A DNA stretch of 21,586 bases, taken from positions 1 to 21,586 of the forward strand of contig JAWQRM010000543.1 of the NCBI GenBank assembly GCA_033557675.1. Reading direction: 5' to 3'. Positions 1 to 8,701 of the stretch are shown here, piece by piece (position 1 is the stretch's first letter; every line of letters begins with the position of its first letter). The position numbers were made by a program, and so were the translations under genes. Source of the stretch: Coptodactyla brooksi (taxonomy: Eukaryota > Arthropoda > Insecta > Coleoptera > Scarabaeidae). The notes under the pieces are model-generated. The model did no database searches. It saw only the letters and a list, made by a program, of their open reading frames with translations, and was not told the origin of the DNA.

Positions 1-640
1 GAGTGTAAAGGTGTTAAGTGTTGACAGTAAGCCAGCAAATCTTTATCAGTTTTCTGTAATTTCGCAAGATTTGGAAATTTTCTCCTCTGCCCAAATTCTG
101 TTTGTATAACAAAAGTTTTGTAACAAATGCAGATATTATACATTCAGTTTTGATGAAATTTAATAACTTGAAATTTATTTCATTAAATTTGGCGAATAAG
201 TCAGTCAAATAAGCTATGTCGTTTTTGGAATTAATTAAATTAAGTCGTAATTATTGTCTTTGCTTTCTAAGAATTGTAATACTAAATCTGGACGACAGTC
301 TCACACGACAGTGTTAAAGGATTGTACATGTTAAATGTTCATTAAGTGTGCATATTAAGTTTGTAAAAAAAGATACTTGTAATTGACTCACTTAATGTGG
401 TTAATCATTTTAATGGAAACCGGTAGATGTGGACAAGTTCTGCGGTCAATTGGTCTGCATAGACACCAGATGTAAATCCATTGCACTATTAGTTGTGGTC
501 TCATAATAAATTGAACAAGAAAGGCTCAAAAGTTTTGACTGTACAAATTAACCTAACATTTGAACCTAACTTTCTAGCTATACAGTGTGTTTGTGCGTTA
601 CGTAAGTCCTCCATTCAAATACTGGATATTAATCCTGCTG
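1..640. other. AT-rich stretch without recognisable gene
   Basis: Short open frames occur on both strands (for example 14-208 minus and 493-684 plus), but none shows a known motif. I see no repeat structure, tRNA-like box or transposon motif. It is probably non-coding intergenic or intronic DNA. Confidence 0.5.
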
Positions 641-1075
641 CCCAAACGCATAGTTGGCAGGTGAATAACGCTCTGCTGCGTTAATTAAGAGCCGCGTGAG
701 TCATCCATTGGCGTCCACTGCAAAGAAGTAGACGGGACAGGTTAAACACGTGTGCTGGTGTGTAACAGGTACCAAGTTCTTCGACTCATATTGGCCACCC
801 GCCTCGGGCGCCCGAGTCCCGGAAAGAAGTCTAGTAGATGCCTCCGGACTAAACCGATTATTATTCCTTCAGTGTTCCTCGTTGCTTTACAATTTCTTAC
901 GCTCTATACTACGTTCCATACACCTGATGCTATGACTCATCGACCCTTTCTTATCGCCGATGTTAGGTCAGCGGTATCTTGGGTAAATAAATCTTGTCAA
1001 GGGATCAAGTTGGTGACACGTTATAATGCATTATGTACAAAAGCTCTGAAAAGCTCGCTAGTATAAGGATAAAAA
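640..1075. other. GC-richer island with an uninterpreted open frame (752-1066 plus)
   Basis: This block is visibly richer in G, C and CpG than its surroundings and contains a 104-codon open frame on the plus strand starting at 752. The frame has no recognised domain: it opens with basic residues, then has a hydrophobic stretch near residues 37-50, then an unremarkable tail ending in TAA at 1064-1066. It may be a chance frame in a piece of LTR or other transposon, or an old exon. I cannot assign a function. A 14-bp perfect palindrome lies inside it at 803-816. Confidence 0.25.
803..816. repeat. 14-bp GC palindrome
   Basis: CTCGGGCGCCCGAG is its own reverse complement. It is the most GC-rich short word in this part of the window. 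It could be a dimeric protein-binding site or chance within the GC-richer block. Confidence 0.5.
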
Positions 1076-1277
1076 TCTGCGTCGGTATTGGTTCTTAAAA
1101 AAGGACTGTCTTGTTTCTGGGAATAAGAGGTGGGAACTGAAAATATTGAACTTTCTTTAATTGACAATGTTAATAAACGATGTTTAATTTGGTTATTGAC
1201 ATCTTGAGAAAGACTATCTTACACCGTCGAAAGCGATTTGAGGTTCCTAGGTTCAAAAAATACAAAAAAGACGGACC

Positions 1278-1295
1278 GGGGTCTAGGTGAACCCC
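1278..1295. repeat. Subterminal-type palindrome beside piggyBac remnant A
   Basis: GGGGT and ACCCC are separated by 8 bases. The flanking word GGACCGGGGTCT closely resembles GGATCGGGGTCT at 4694-4705, beside the other end (5' side) of piggyBac remnant B. Some piggyBac relatives carry short subterminal palindromes near their terminal inverted repeats, so this may mark the 3' end of the same element family. No TTAA-flanked terminal repeat could be identified next to it. Confidence 0.35.
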
Positions 1296-1441
1296 ATGCG
1301 GTGCATCGCCGAAATTCTACGTTATCCATCTAAAAAATTAGTCGTACTTTTGTTTTTAACATAATACACGTATTAGTTAAAACTAATAACAAACAATAAA
1401 TACACTCAAATTCCAGACAAATAATAACTAGTAACAAATAA

Positions 1442-1472
1442 CGATTTTGAGTATTCTAAACACTCAAAATCG
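1442..1472. repeat. 11-bp inverted repeat (hairpin)
   Basis: CGATTTTGAGT at 1442-1452 is the exact reverse complement of 1462-1472, with a 9-base loop. It is AT-rich and of unknown role. Confidence 0.5.
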
Positions 1473-1550
1473 AACTCAAAAAATACGAATTTGTTACACT
1501 TAAAACATGGTTTTCTTGATTTTCTATCTGTTTCCCTTTGATTCATTTAG

Positions 1551-1567
1551 CAGCGCCCCCTGGTGTT
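1551..1567 (-). promoter_or_regulatory. CTCF-like motif outside any recognised element
   Basis: Read on the minus strand the site is AACACCAGGGGGCGCTG, which contains the CCAGGGGGCGC core known for CTCF. No protein binding can be seen from sequence, and short motifs recur by chance. It is listed because similar words recur in the foldback elements of this window. Confidence 0.3.
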
Positions 1568-1616
1568 ATTTTGTTATTAGAAAAAACCTAATATTAAAAG
1601 AATGAAATTCTTTCTC

Positions 1617-1646
1617 CTGATGACGGTTTATTTGATGAACCGAAAC
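1617..1646 (+). other. Hammerhead-like or PLE-end-like motif
   Basis: CTGATGA at 1617-1623 is followed by C, then GGTT (1625-1628), a 9-base loop, AACC (1638-1641) and GAAAC (1642-1646). This is the order of conserved boxes in a hammerhead ribozyme: CUGANGA, stem II, GAAA. There is one extra base between the first box and stem II. Minimal hammerheads are known in Penelope-like elements. I could not find a convincing stem I/III partner, so the motif may be decayed or a coincidence. A matching arrangement occurs on the minus strand at 8702-8730. Confidence 0.3.
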
Positions 1647-1780
1647 ATATGTTGAGTTTCAAAACATTAGTATTGTGGTTGAGGTGTTTGTTAGTTCTAG
1701 TTATTTTGTTGATTAACTGTATTCTATGGGTTTCTGCAATTCGGGAAAGACATCTGTCATGTGACGTTTTTTACTTAGCT

Positions 1781-1831
1781 GAATATATTTATTATTGTAT
1801 CGTCGGAAACTATACAATAATAAATATATTC
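1781..1831. repeat. Perfect 20-bp inverted repeat with 11-bp loop
   Basis: Bases 1781-1800 (GAATATATTTATTATTGTAT) are the exact reverse complement of 1812-1831. The hairpin lies 24 bp from the stop codon that ends piggyBac remnant A, where the C-terminal third of the transposase is missing. It could be a small MITE, the footprint of a deletion or insertion, or a 3'-end structure. Confidence 0.7.
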
Positions 1832-1855
1832 GCGTTTATCTAAGCTGTTCTTGTT

Positions 1856-3041
1856 TCAATCGAGATTTTTTAGCAACCACGGTTTATAAGACTTTATGCC
1901 CGTAATATCTGTAAGATGAGAAAATATTTCCATTCGCCACCGATTTGTCTTTCTTTGCACAGAATATTCATTGGCTAATTTATCTGTGGTATCGACAGCC
2001 CCTTTCGTTGCATTATAATGTAGAATAATATCCGGTTTGTAAGATTGTTCTTCACCACTTACTTTATCATCAGTATGCTCACTTGAAAGCAAGATAATGG
2101 CAGCTTTGTCTTTCGGGACGTAAGATACTAGAGTTCTATTTTTTCTAAAAGCAAACATACTTGAAAATTTCTTCTCATATGGAGCTGGAAAAAGTTCTTT
2201 GGGAATAACTGTTTTGTTTTTTCGAAGGGTTCCACGCCGAGTAATATTTTTCTTCCATAACTTGTCGGCAAGCTCTAAACTCGTAAAAAAATTGTCGGTC
2301 GTTATACCAAATCCGCCTCCTAAATGCTCCACCATGTCTAGGACCACTCTTTGACCTTGACCTTTTTCTGGCTTGTTTGCTTGCTTTCCTAAAAACAAAT
2401 AGAGACATAAGCTAAGTATATTGTTTTTTCTACTTGCCGATCCGAAGAACTTGCGAATAAACTTATTTGCAATGTAAGAAGTAGTGCAGTCTGCAAGAGC
2501 TCATATTTTTATACCATACTTATAAGGTTTGTCCTTCCGTATAAATTCGGAACGGAATTTACAATTGGAAATGAAAATGTCAGAAATATCTCTTATTGGG
2601 GCTAAGTTATCTGTAGCCTTTCGTTCCTATCTGATTTCAAAGTTATCAAAGCGTAGGAATGTAGTAATTTGCTTGAATCTATCTCTTGACATTGTAACAT
2701 GTATTATAGGGCAGTAAAAAGTCTCTTGACACCAAAGCATATCGACATACTCTTTAGAACTGTGAAGAGCGCCAAGTATAAACAGCAGTCCGACATAAGT
2801 TTCGATCTCTGTAGAATCAACAGGTAAATAGTTTTTAGTTCCATGTGGATTTTCATTATTCCATTTGTTATAAAATATGTGTGCTTCTCTGTTTCGGTTG
2901 CAGTTACTTTCAGAATATCAAGAGATAGGAAGAATAAAAAAGCGCCACTCATACTTGAAATATCAGCATTGTAGTTTGAAAGCGTTGGTCCCGAATATTG
3001 GCTTTTGGACGCCTAACCTTCGTATATTGTGGAACTTTTGA
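1856..3041 (-). pseudogene. piggyBac-family transposase remnant A (DDE_Tnp_1_7)
   Basis: The best open part is 1856-2398, a 180-residue frame covering the middle and C-terminal DDE core. It has the second catalytic Asp in TTDNFFTS (residue 35), the RGTLRKNK box, VSYVPK, and the third box GAVDTTDK with Asp126 and Asp129. Upstream (2400-3041) the homology continues in several frames with stops: a GLLFILGALHSS-type helix near 2790, a SRDRFKQI..FLRFD segment near 2650-2700 and an NLAPIRD segment. A deletion of about 64 bp at about 2556, relative to remnant B, removes the first catalytic Asp box. An in-frame TAG follows the RFDNFEIR segment. The usual NRWP box reads NRWR. The frame stops before the C-terminal Cys-rich domain. 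Homology with remnant B ends at 3041. This is known from the family, a cut-and-paste transposase, and the copy is clearly dead. Confidence 0.9.
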
Positions 3042-3076
3042 TGCGAGTGATTTGTGAAAATATCTCTAAACTAAGC

Positions 3077-3136
3077 CATAACAGGGGGAATCCCGTTAAA
3101 GCGGAGAAGACCGCACTGGTACTTTACCTTTTATGA
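3077..3136 (+). pseudogene. Possible LINE reverse-transcriptase scrap
   Basis: One plus-strand frame reads NPVKAEKTALVLYLL before a stop. This resembles the NPxKTELVLF segment that follows the catalytic box in Jockey-like LINE reverse transcriptases, but with a few extra residues between NP and KT. The flanking frames are broken and no other RT box is visible, so chance remains possible. It lies between the end of piggyBac A and the PLE fragment. Confidence 0.25.
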
Positions 3137-3342
3137 CCTTTCAGTAGAACGGAGAATTCCACAGATTCAAGAGCCATCAGGAAATAAGGACGAATGTGAA
3201 TGTCTATACTATATTATACTGAAGGGTGGTGGTAGGAAGCTACACTCTGCTGTGAGTTACTTGCCTTTTTTTAACCATTAAATGGATATGTGTTTCTAGA
3301 GGGTTTTGTGACCTGTATCTATGTTTCCTGGAATTCATCTGT

Positions 3343-3697
3343 TTACACTTCTTTATCTATTAAGCTGTACAGTGGACTGAAGGGAATCACTGCCCTGTCT
3401 TTACTAATTGTATTTTTGCATTTAATGATTTCTAAACTCTCAAATGCATCCAAGAATCTATTATTGGATACATTTTGAAGTAATCTCACGCTTTCTGCAC
3501 TAATTCTATAGTTATTGTTAGAAGCATGCGCAGTTACGCTAGATTTTTCTGCCCACTCGAATTTCAAGTGGGCTAAATGCTCCTTAAACCTCGTTTGTAA
3601 GGACCTTCTTGTTTCCCTACATACTTTCCTTGCAATCCATGCAAGTAATTTCATAAATTCCACTTTTTTCCAACATATTTACTTTGTGTTACTAAGT
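3343..3697 (-). pseudogene. Penelope-like element C-terminal fragment (GIY-YIG endonuclease)
   Basis: An open frame of 106 codons (3343-3663) contains ETRRSLQTRFKEHLAHLKF, the Arg and Glu-His region of the GIY-YIG endonuclease that ends Penelope-like reverse transcriptases, then VRLLQNVSNNRFLDAFESLEI, the usual downstream helix. The first half, NMLEKSGIYEITCMDCKE with the GIY motif, lies in the neighbouring frame at about 3625-3680, so a frameshift separates the two. The fragment matches the PLE copy at 16315-16745 almost residue for residue. Upstream reverse-transcriptase sequence is absent: the fragment abuts piggyBac B at about 3697, as expected for a 5'-truncated insertion or a recombination junction. 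It encodes no working enzyme as read. Confidence 0.75.
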
Positions 3698-4730
3698 GTT
3701 ATTCGACCGTAAATTTTTTCTCGTATGGTGCTGGCAAAACTTCTTTGGGAGTAAATGTTTTGTTTTTTTCGGAGGAGTTTACTCAGAGTAATATTTTTCT
3801 CCCATAATTTGTCGGCAAGCTCTAAATTCGTAAAAAAATTGTCGATCGTTATAACAAATCCGTCTCCTAAACGCTCCACCTTCTCTAGGACCACTCTTTG
3901 ACCTTGACCTTGTTCTGATTTATCGCCTTGTTTCCCTAACAACAAATGCATACATAAGTATATTGTTTTTTCTATTTATCGATTCGAAAAACTTACCCAA
4001 ATAAAGTTGCATATTTGCAATGTAAGAATTACTGCAGTCTCCAAGAGCTCACATTTTTAAACTATACTTATCAGGTTTGCTGTTCATATAAACTCGAAAC
4101 GGAGCCTTACCTCTGAATGGTAGAAGATGCTCATTTACACACAAGTGGTTGCCTGGATTGAAAAATTTTTTACAACTGGAAACGAAAATGTCAAAAATAT
4201 CTCTTATTGGAGCTAACTCATCTGCATCTTTTCGTTCCTGCCTGGTTTCAAAGTTATCAAAGCGCAGAAATGAAGTAATTTGCTTGAATCTATCGCTTGA
4301 CATTGTAGCAGGTATTATAGGGCGATAGTAAGAAGTACATTTAAGTACACCAAAGCATATTCGACGTCCAGAATATTAAAATATAAAAAGAGAAGAAACC
4401 GTCACTCATACTTGAAATATCAGCACTGTAGTCTGAAAGTTCTAAGACTTGGCTCCGAATATTGACTTTTGGACGCCTAACGTTCGTATTTTGTGAAACT
4501 TTTGACCACTCTGTTCCATCTTTGGCCATATGGAACTTTGGAAAGCCTTCGTTAGTAGTAATTTTTGGTTTCGTCTCTTCCACAGTTTCTTCTATTGTTT
4601 GGTCAGCAAATATTATGTCGTTTTTTTGGTCCACCTCTGTCAAGACATCATCATCTTTCAAATCATTCGTTATTTCTTCATTGATAACACTATCGGATCG
4701 GGGTCTGAAGAGATCCCCGCGATAAAAACT
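3698..4730 (-). pseudogene. piggyBac-family transposase remnant B, same family as A
   Basis: Three frames cover the N-terminal half. 4341-4661, with extension to about 4725, holds an acidic leader followed by KDGTEWSK and RRPKVNI, typical of the piggyBac N terminus. 4049-4303 has SSDRFKQITSFLRFD, ELAPIRDIFD and the first catalytic box, which reads VNEHLLPFRGK; residue 57 is Asn (AAT at 4133-4135) where Asp is expected. 3679-3951 has the second box ITIDNFFTN with Asp37 retained, then shifts frame after the NIT segment. About 140 bp present in A between 2740 and 2940 is missing here at about 4350. Sequence after the RGTLRK region is replaced by the PLE fragment. A palindrome CGGGG/CCCCG (4699-4719) lies near its 5' end. 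It is non-functional. Confidence 0.9.
4699..4719. repeat. Subterminal-type palindrome beside piggyBac remnant B
   Basis: CGGGG at 4699-4703 pairs with CCCCG at 4715-4719. The left flank GGATCGGGGTCT matches GGACCGGGGTCT near the opposite end of remnant A. Here it overlaps the reading frame of the acidic leader, so it may be part of the coding or 5' region. Confidence 0.35.
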
Positions 4731-4739
4731 TAAATTTTA

Positions 4740-5424
4740 ATTCATACCAACTCCTAGATATTAAATGTTCTATTAATAAAAGATATAATATGAAGTTAGA
4801 TGGGAGATCAACGCTTAGATTGTTGAATTTGCAAACATATAGCGAAAAGTTTTGCGTTAGGGCATTAATAAACCCCGGGCCGCCCTATGAAAGTTAACGT
4901 ATATCAACAAATTGATAAATGCAAAATACCTAATAATTTATAAAAAAAAACGAAGGGACACCCCCTGTGTCTACTGAATGGCAAATCGTAATCAAACCTT
5001 GCAGGGTTTGTTGCGCTCCAAGAAAGGTCAGGAGCTGATTTTGGAATAACCCGTTTGAATTATTTGGAAAAGAACCAAAGTTAAAGATATTTCTCTAAAT
5101 CTTCGACGATTTAAACGAGGAAACGATTTTAATTGCATGTCTTCCACAGTTAATCTTTTCCTAACAAATCAAGATAGATTAACAAAACTAATACTTCACT
5201 TGTTAAAACTATTTAAAAGATTTGCGTACCTACTTTAAATTCACATCAAAAGCAATCTTTTATGGAGAAATTGGCATATAACCTTTCATTTATCAAGAAT
5301 CGGCTAAACGAACCTGGAAAAATAGAGCTAAAAGAATAATGATAACAAAAAATGTTGAGTGTTATTCAGCAATATTACAGTAGTAATACTGCTGAAATTT
5401 AGCCCAGCAATTAGGGCTACATTT
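4740..5424. other. Gene-free stretch
   Basis: No frame or repeat is convincing. A short hairpin (AAACC, 5-base loop, GGGTTT) lies at about 4995-5011 and a CCCCGGGCCGCCC word near 4873. No TTAA plus CCC-type end of piggyBac B could be found here. Confidence 0.45.
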
Positions 5425-5496
5425 CAACAGCCCCCCAACCCAACCCAACCCAATCCCGAAATATCCGGCGGGGAAATCATACTGGGACAGCCTGTA
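5425..5496 (-). mobile_element. Terminal fragment of a CAGGGTGTCC-type element
   Basis: Read on the minus strand from 5494 the sequence starts CAGGCTGTCCCAGTATGATT, flanked outside by TA (5495-5496). This matches the CAGGGTGTCC-type ends of the TA-flanked elements elsewhere in the window. A short CCAAC tandem run lies at about 5433-5452. Only one end is visible, and it abuts a TA microsatellite, a natural target for TA-specific elements. Confidence 0.45.
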
Positions 5497-5498
5497 TG

Positions 5499-5517
5499 TA
5501 TATATATATATATATAT
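5499..5517. repeat. (TA)n microsatellite
   Basis: About nine and a half TA units directly beside the element end at 5494. Confidence 0.9.
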
Positions 5518-5797
5518 CATTTCTGGAGTTTTTACTATTGCCTAAGATCTTTATGATTTTGAAGTCAGGTAGCCCCTGATACTTGCCTTTCTCCTCCTTT
5601 TGCCACTATTTTTCCTGTCTTGTGGTCAACTTCTACGTTACATGAGATTCGGGAGGAAAGATATGTTTATCAAAGAAAGATTGCATATTGGAAGAAGATT
5701 ATGTCATACTTACTAAGTAGTAACTAAATAAGTCGACGTGGGTTGCAATGCGAAAGGTAAGCATCACTACACAATCTGCCTCGATAATTAAATTTTT

Positions 5798-6041
5798 ACA
5801 AGGGAAGTACCACGACTGTCCCTCACCGATTTCGATGAAATTTGGTTCAGTAATAGATTGGACAAATATAAGGTTTACGTATTTTTTATACGTGTGGTAA
5901 GAGCCCCTTGGCGAATAATAAGGGTTGCAAATTGAGGGAAAAAGTACTTATTCCAACTTTCTTACTTTCTATGAGCTTTCTGTGTCTTTCACTGTACCAA
6001 ATTTCATCGAAATCGGTGAGGGACAGTTGTGGCTCCCTTGT
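5798..6041. mobile_element. 244-bp foldback MITE
   Basis: The left arm (about 5798-5854, starting ACAAGGGA) is the near-exact reverse complement of the right arm (about 5995-6041, ending TCCCTTGT). Both contain the shared core CACCGATTTCGATGAAATTT. If the ends are CAAGGG and CCCTTG, both sides are flanked by TTA, a 3-bp duplication of the TWA type used by PIF/Harbinger elements. There is no coding capacity in the roughly 140-bp centre. It is a non-autonomous DNA element; the superfamily assignment is an inference from the TTA alone. Confidence 0.75.
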
Positions 6042-6670
6042 TAGATATGGATAACATTGCTAAATAACAATCGTAGTGTCTTCATCCGCGAGACGTGCAA
6101 CAGACATCAACCATCTGAAATCCCAATTTCTTTCCTTACCCCTTGCTTTATCTTTATTCAAGTTATAATACAGCTGTAGTGTTTTTGTTTTTACTGTTTG
6201 TTTTTTTGTTTGTTGTTCTTTTCTGTTTTTGTTAGAGAGGTTACTAAAACAAAGGCTTACAGAATTTGAACCAATACAGCTTTAACATATGCTAACTGTA
6301 AAATTAAAGTTATTGCAGTGTAAGAAAACGTTAATTCTCTATACGTTAATTCTCTAAAAATAATGTTAACGGTTTTCAAATCCATGTAGTCAATTTAAAA
6401 AAATTGCTCTTAAATGCAATATTTTTACATTTCTGCTTGTCATTTAAGTGTACTTCAGTAACTATTTCAATTATAAAAACAAAATTATATGTAAAATAAA
6501 AATAATGACACTCTGACACAATGTCAAACAGAAAGTTTAATACCTTTAAGTGCTCGAATAACTTTTCTGCTGCTTATTATTTTTATGTTTACCTTCATTT
6601 ATTCCTCAAGCATACTATTTAGTTAACACGTTAAGTGGGCGCCGACATTTAAGAAATAAATATTATGAAG
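6042..6670. other. Gene-free stretch with a T/TG-rich tract and a 15-bp tandem duplication
   Basis: Bases 6180-6235 are a T-rich tract of TTTG-like units. ACGTTAATTCTCTAT at 6328-6342 is repeated immediately at 6343-6357 with one difference. No coding frame is supported. Confidence 0.6.
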
Positions 6671-7086
6671 AATAATGTGCACCCTTGTACTTATTGTTAC
6701 CTGACAGGCCCCACGCGAGTACTTACGTAAATGTAAATATTTATGTTTCAATAGTCCCAACTAATAAATTTTTGTTTGTCGTTATATTATGAAGAACATG
6801 TGAAAGTTTAAAATTCCTTCCATTAAATATTTGTGTATTTTCGGTGATTTATTAGAGACAGAACATATTATTTTGACAATATATCTATATCTTTTACGGA
6901 GGCCTACTATTCTGAAGACACATAACGCGAAGTGGTTGTCTGTCATATTTGTCAAAGGAATATTAGAACAATAATGTTTGCTCACTTACTTACTGGTGCC
7001 TAAAAGGTCCCACGCCACTTTTTACGTAGGTGTAGATATTTATGTTTCAGTACTGGTAACTAATAAAACCGTTTGTCGGTATTTTA
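6671..7086. repeat. Divergent direct repeat, two units about 298 bp apart
   Basis: Unit 1 (6671-6790) and unit 2 (6970-7086) align along their length. Shared words include ATAATGT, CCCACGC, TTACGTA, ATATTTATGTTTCA, CTAATAAA and TTTGTCG. A third, more distant relative occurs near 10513-10562 (GCACCACACGAGCACTTTTGTACGTAG). Unit 2 lies about 320 bp upstream of a PLE RT fragment, so the repeats could be non-coding PLE sequence or an unrelated interspersed repeat. The spacer between the units has no recognised feature. Confidence 0.6.
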
Positions 7087-7409
7087 CTTAAGTAAAGTGT
7101 ATTAAAGTTTCTAAATGCTTCTCCCAACTGTGCGTATGAGATTGTTACAGCATTTATATAGTTTAGATGTATCCTTAACCGCTTATTTATACCGGATTTA
7201 TAAAAAAATATGCGCCCCAACGTTTCGGGTATTAACTCCCTAACTTTAACCATCGTTACAAATCTTTTAATTAAAAATAGACTAAGGTTTAAAAATGACG
7301 AAAAATACATCAATCTGACTAAAATCTGTATGAATGTAAATCAAATCTTATTTTGAAACCAAACTAAAACAGACACTTAAATATTATCCTAACTTCCTTA
7401 AATATTTTC
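7087..7409. other. Gene-free stretch upstream of PLE fragment
   Basis: The minus-strand frame 7047-7313 has no recognised domain. The minus strand at about 7215-7245 contains GGG, an 8-base spacer, CCC and GAAACG. That resembles stem II plus the GAAA box of the hammerhead-like motifs, but no CUGANGA box precedes it. Confidence 0.35.
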
Positions 7410-7795
7410 AACGTATCTAAACAATTTGGTTTAAACATTCAAGATTTCGTTAGTGAAATAAATTCTGAATACGAAACAATAAAATTTACCTGTGAAATAG
7501 ATGAACACGGGAAACTGCCTTTTCTCGACGCTTTAATTATAAGAAAAGAAAATAAGTTGGAATTCGATATTTTTCAACTGCCTAAATTGCTGCCCTCACT
7601 TTAAATATAATAAACCGGGGCAATCTAGCGTGGCTACCCACATGATAACTCTAAATCACAGGATTATATTGTATTTATATTTATCCTAAATTACAGGATA
7701 GATGACAAAATAAAAGTGATTAAACAAGCAGTTTTAGCGTCTTTTAACGGTTTGAATACTATTAAAAAACCATTAAGAAAGGAGTTAAGTATATA
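7410..7795 (+). pseudogene. Penelope-like element reverse-transcriptase fragment
   Basis: From 7410 a plus frame reads through a LNIQDFVSEINSEYETIKFT segment and then CEIDEHGKLPFLDALIIR. This is the characteristic IKFTxExExxGxLPFLD motif that follows the catalytic palm of PLE reverse transcriptases. Weaker matches continue in shifted frames: SPHFKYNKPGQSSVATHM at about 7590-7650 (the SxHPxxHKxA region) and YRIDDKIKVIKQAVLASFNGF at about 7693-7755. The order and spacing fit a PLE thumb region, so this is one decayed copy with at least two frameshifts and stops. Neither the YxDD catalytic box upstream nor the GIY-YIG domain downstream is present. It probably belongs to a PLE like those at 3343 and 16315, but the fragments do not overlap, so this cannot be tested here. 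Confidence 0.7.
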
Positions 7796-7985
7796 AGTGA
7801 TGGCTAAATATGGATACCAGCGGCTAAAATTGAAATTATAGCATTCTTGGATTTACTCATAGTATCTGGAGCGATACATGCCTCCCATTTGAATTATAAA
7901 GATCTCTTTGCTGCAGATGATGTTGGTAACGAGTTTTTCCATATGACTACGGGTTACCAAAGATATTTATTTATTTTACGTTGTC

Positions 7986-8040
7986 CAGGGCCGGATCCAA
8001 TAAGTGCGAGGCCCGATTGGACTTTTTCGCGGTGCCCCTC
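7986..8040. mobile_element. Possible hAT-type terminal sequence
   Basis: CAGGGCCGGATCCA is close to the CAGGGCCGG-type terminal inverted repeat of many hAT elements, and the following GC-rich words (GAGGCCCG, GCGGTGCCCC) are typical of such ends. No matching opposite end and no 8-bp duplication could be found. It is a lone end at best. Confidence 0.3.
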
Positions 8041-8179
8041 AAACTTTAAATAAAAATAATAACTATCAGTTAGAATTTACATATTGAAATTAGATTTTAA
8101 ATATTTATTCAAAACAAAATCCAATTATAACAATCAATAGTCATGATTCATGAGGTGAACATATTTCGAGGTTGAAAAA

Positions 8180-8400
8180 TCTGTATCAAATATAAAAATA
8201 ACTACATTTTATTGAATATAAACATACATAGATAAGAAATATTTACATCCTAATAATGTTTTTCTTATGTATATTTCTTATTAATGTTTTAATATTTCTA
8301 GATTTTCAAATGAATTGATGAATGAATATAACTGAATTTTATTGAATCCAAACTTAGATAGAGATGTTTTACATGCGCCTAAGTTTTTCTTTTTGAAAAA
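8180..8400. repeat. Divergent tandem repeat, about 130-bp period
   Basis: AACTACATTTTATTGAATAT at 8200 recurs as AACTGAATTTTATTGAATCC at 8330. The flanks also align: a GAAAAATC word, an ACATAGATAAG or TTAGATAGAG word, and a run ending in TTTTTCTT. It is AT-rich, as in decayed satellite or duplicated non-coding DNA. Confidence 0.55.
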
Positions 8401-8621
8401 TCATCTAAAGTAGTATCAAAATCCAACTGCCCTGTTTTTTGACTCTCAATCGACATTATCGCTAAACTGTTTTATCTATCCTGCGTCATCGTTGATCATA
8501 TTGTTAGTTTTAATCTAGAATATGGCCTCTCTTAACAAGCAACGCTTACTGTAATTGTTAAATATATTCAAAGAGCAATAAATAGGTTTGGAAGTGCCAC
8601 AGCTCTATCATTTTCACATAA

Positions 8622-8682
8622 AAATTGAAATCAAAAAGGGTAGATAATGTGGAAATAATAATACTCTTCTGGCTGTGTTAGT
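8622..8682 (+). repeat. Interspersed repeat, partner of 13983-14030 in opposite orientation
   Basis: GAAATCAAAAAGGGTA, then AATGTGGAAATAATA and ACTCTTCTGGCTGTGT recur as the reverse complement at 13983-14030 with small gaps. This marks two copies of one dispersed repeat. The limits outside the shared block are not clear. Confidence 0.6.
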
Positions 8683-8701
8683 GTATAATTTGGCTTAACT
8701 A

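Larger units (their letters stand above)
1081..1780. other. Gene-free stretch with short palindromes
   Basis: No coding region is supported here. A frame at 1649-1843 is hydrophobic and low-complexity with no family resemblance, and it runs through the hairpin at 1781-1831. The segment contains the palindromes at 1278-1295 and 1442-1472, a CTCF-like motif at 1551-1567 and a hammerhead-like motif at 1617-1646, listed separately. It lies just beyond the C-terminal end of piggyBac remnant A, so part of it may be that element's 3' non-coding DNA. Confidence 0.45.

Noticed and set aside
1649..1843. Hydrophobic 64-codon frame as a small membrane protein
   Set aside because: It is low-complexity, AT-rich and runs into the perfect hairpin at 1781-1831; no start context or family resemblance.
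2529..2952. Frames 2529-2717 plus and 2704-2952 minus as genes
   Set aside because: They overlap the decayed middle of piggyBac A. The conserved residues are found in another minus frame.
4462..4733. Plus-strand frames over 4462-4733
   Set aside because: They are the antisense of the acidic N-terminal leader of piggyBac B and show no motif of their own.
5425..5455. CCAAC repeats as telomere-like sequence
   Set aside because: The unit differs from the arthropod TTAGG repeat, and there are only about four units beside a transposon end.
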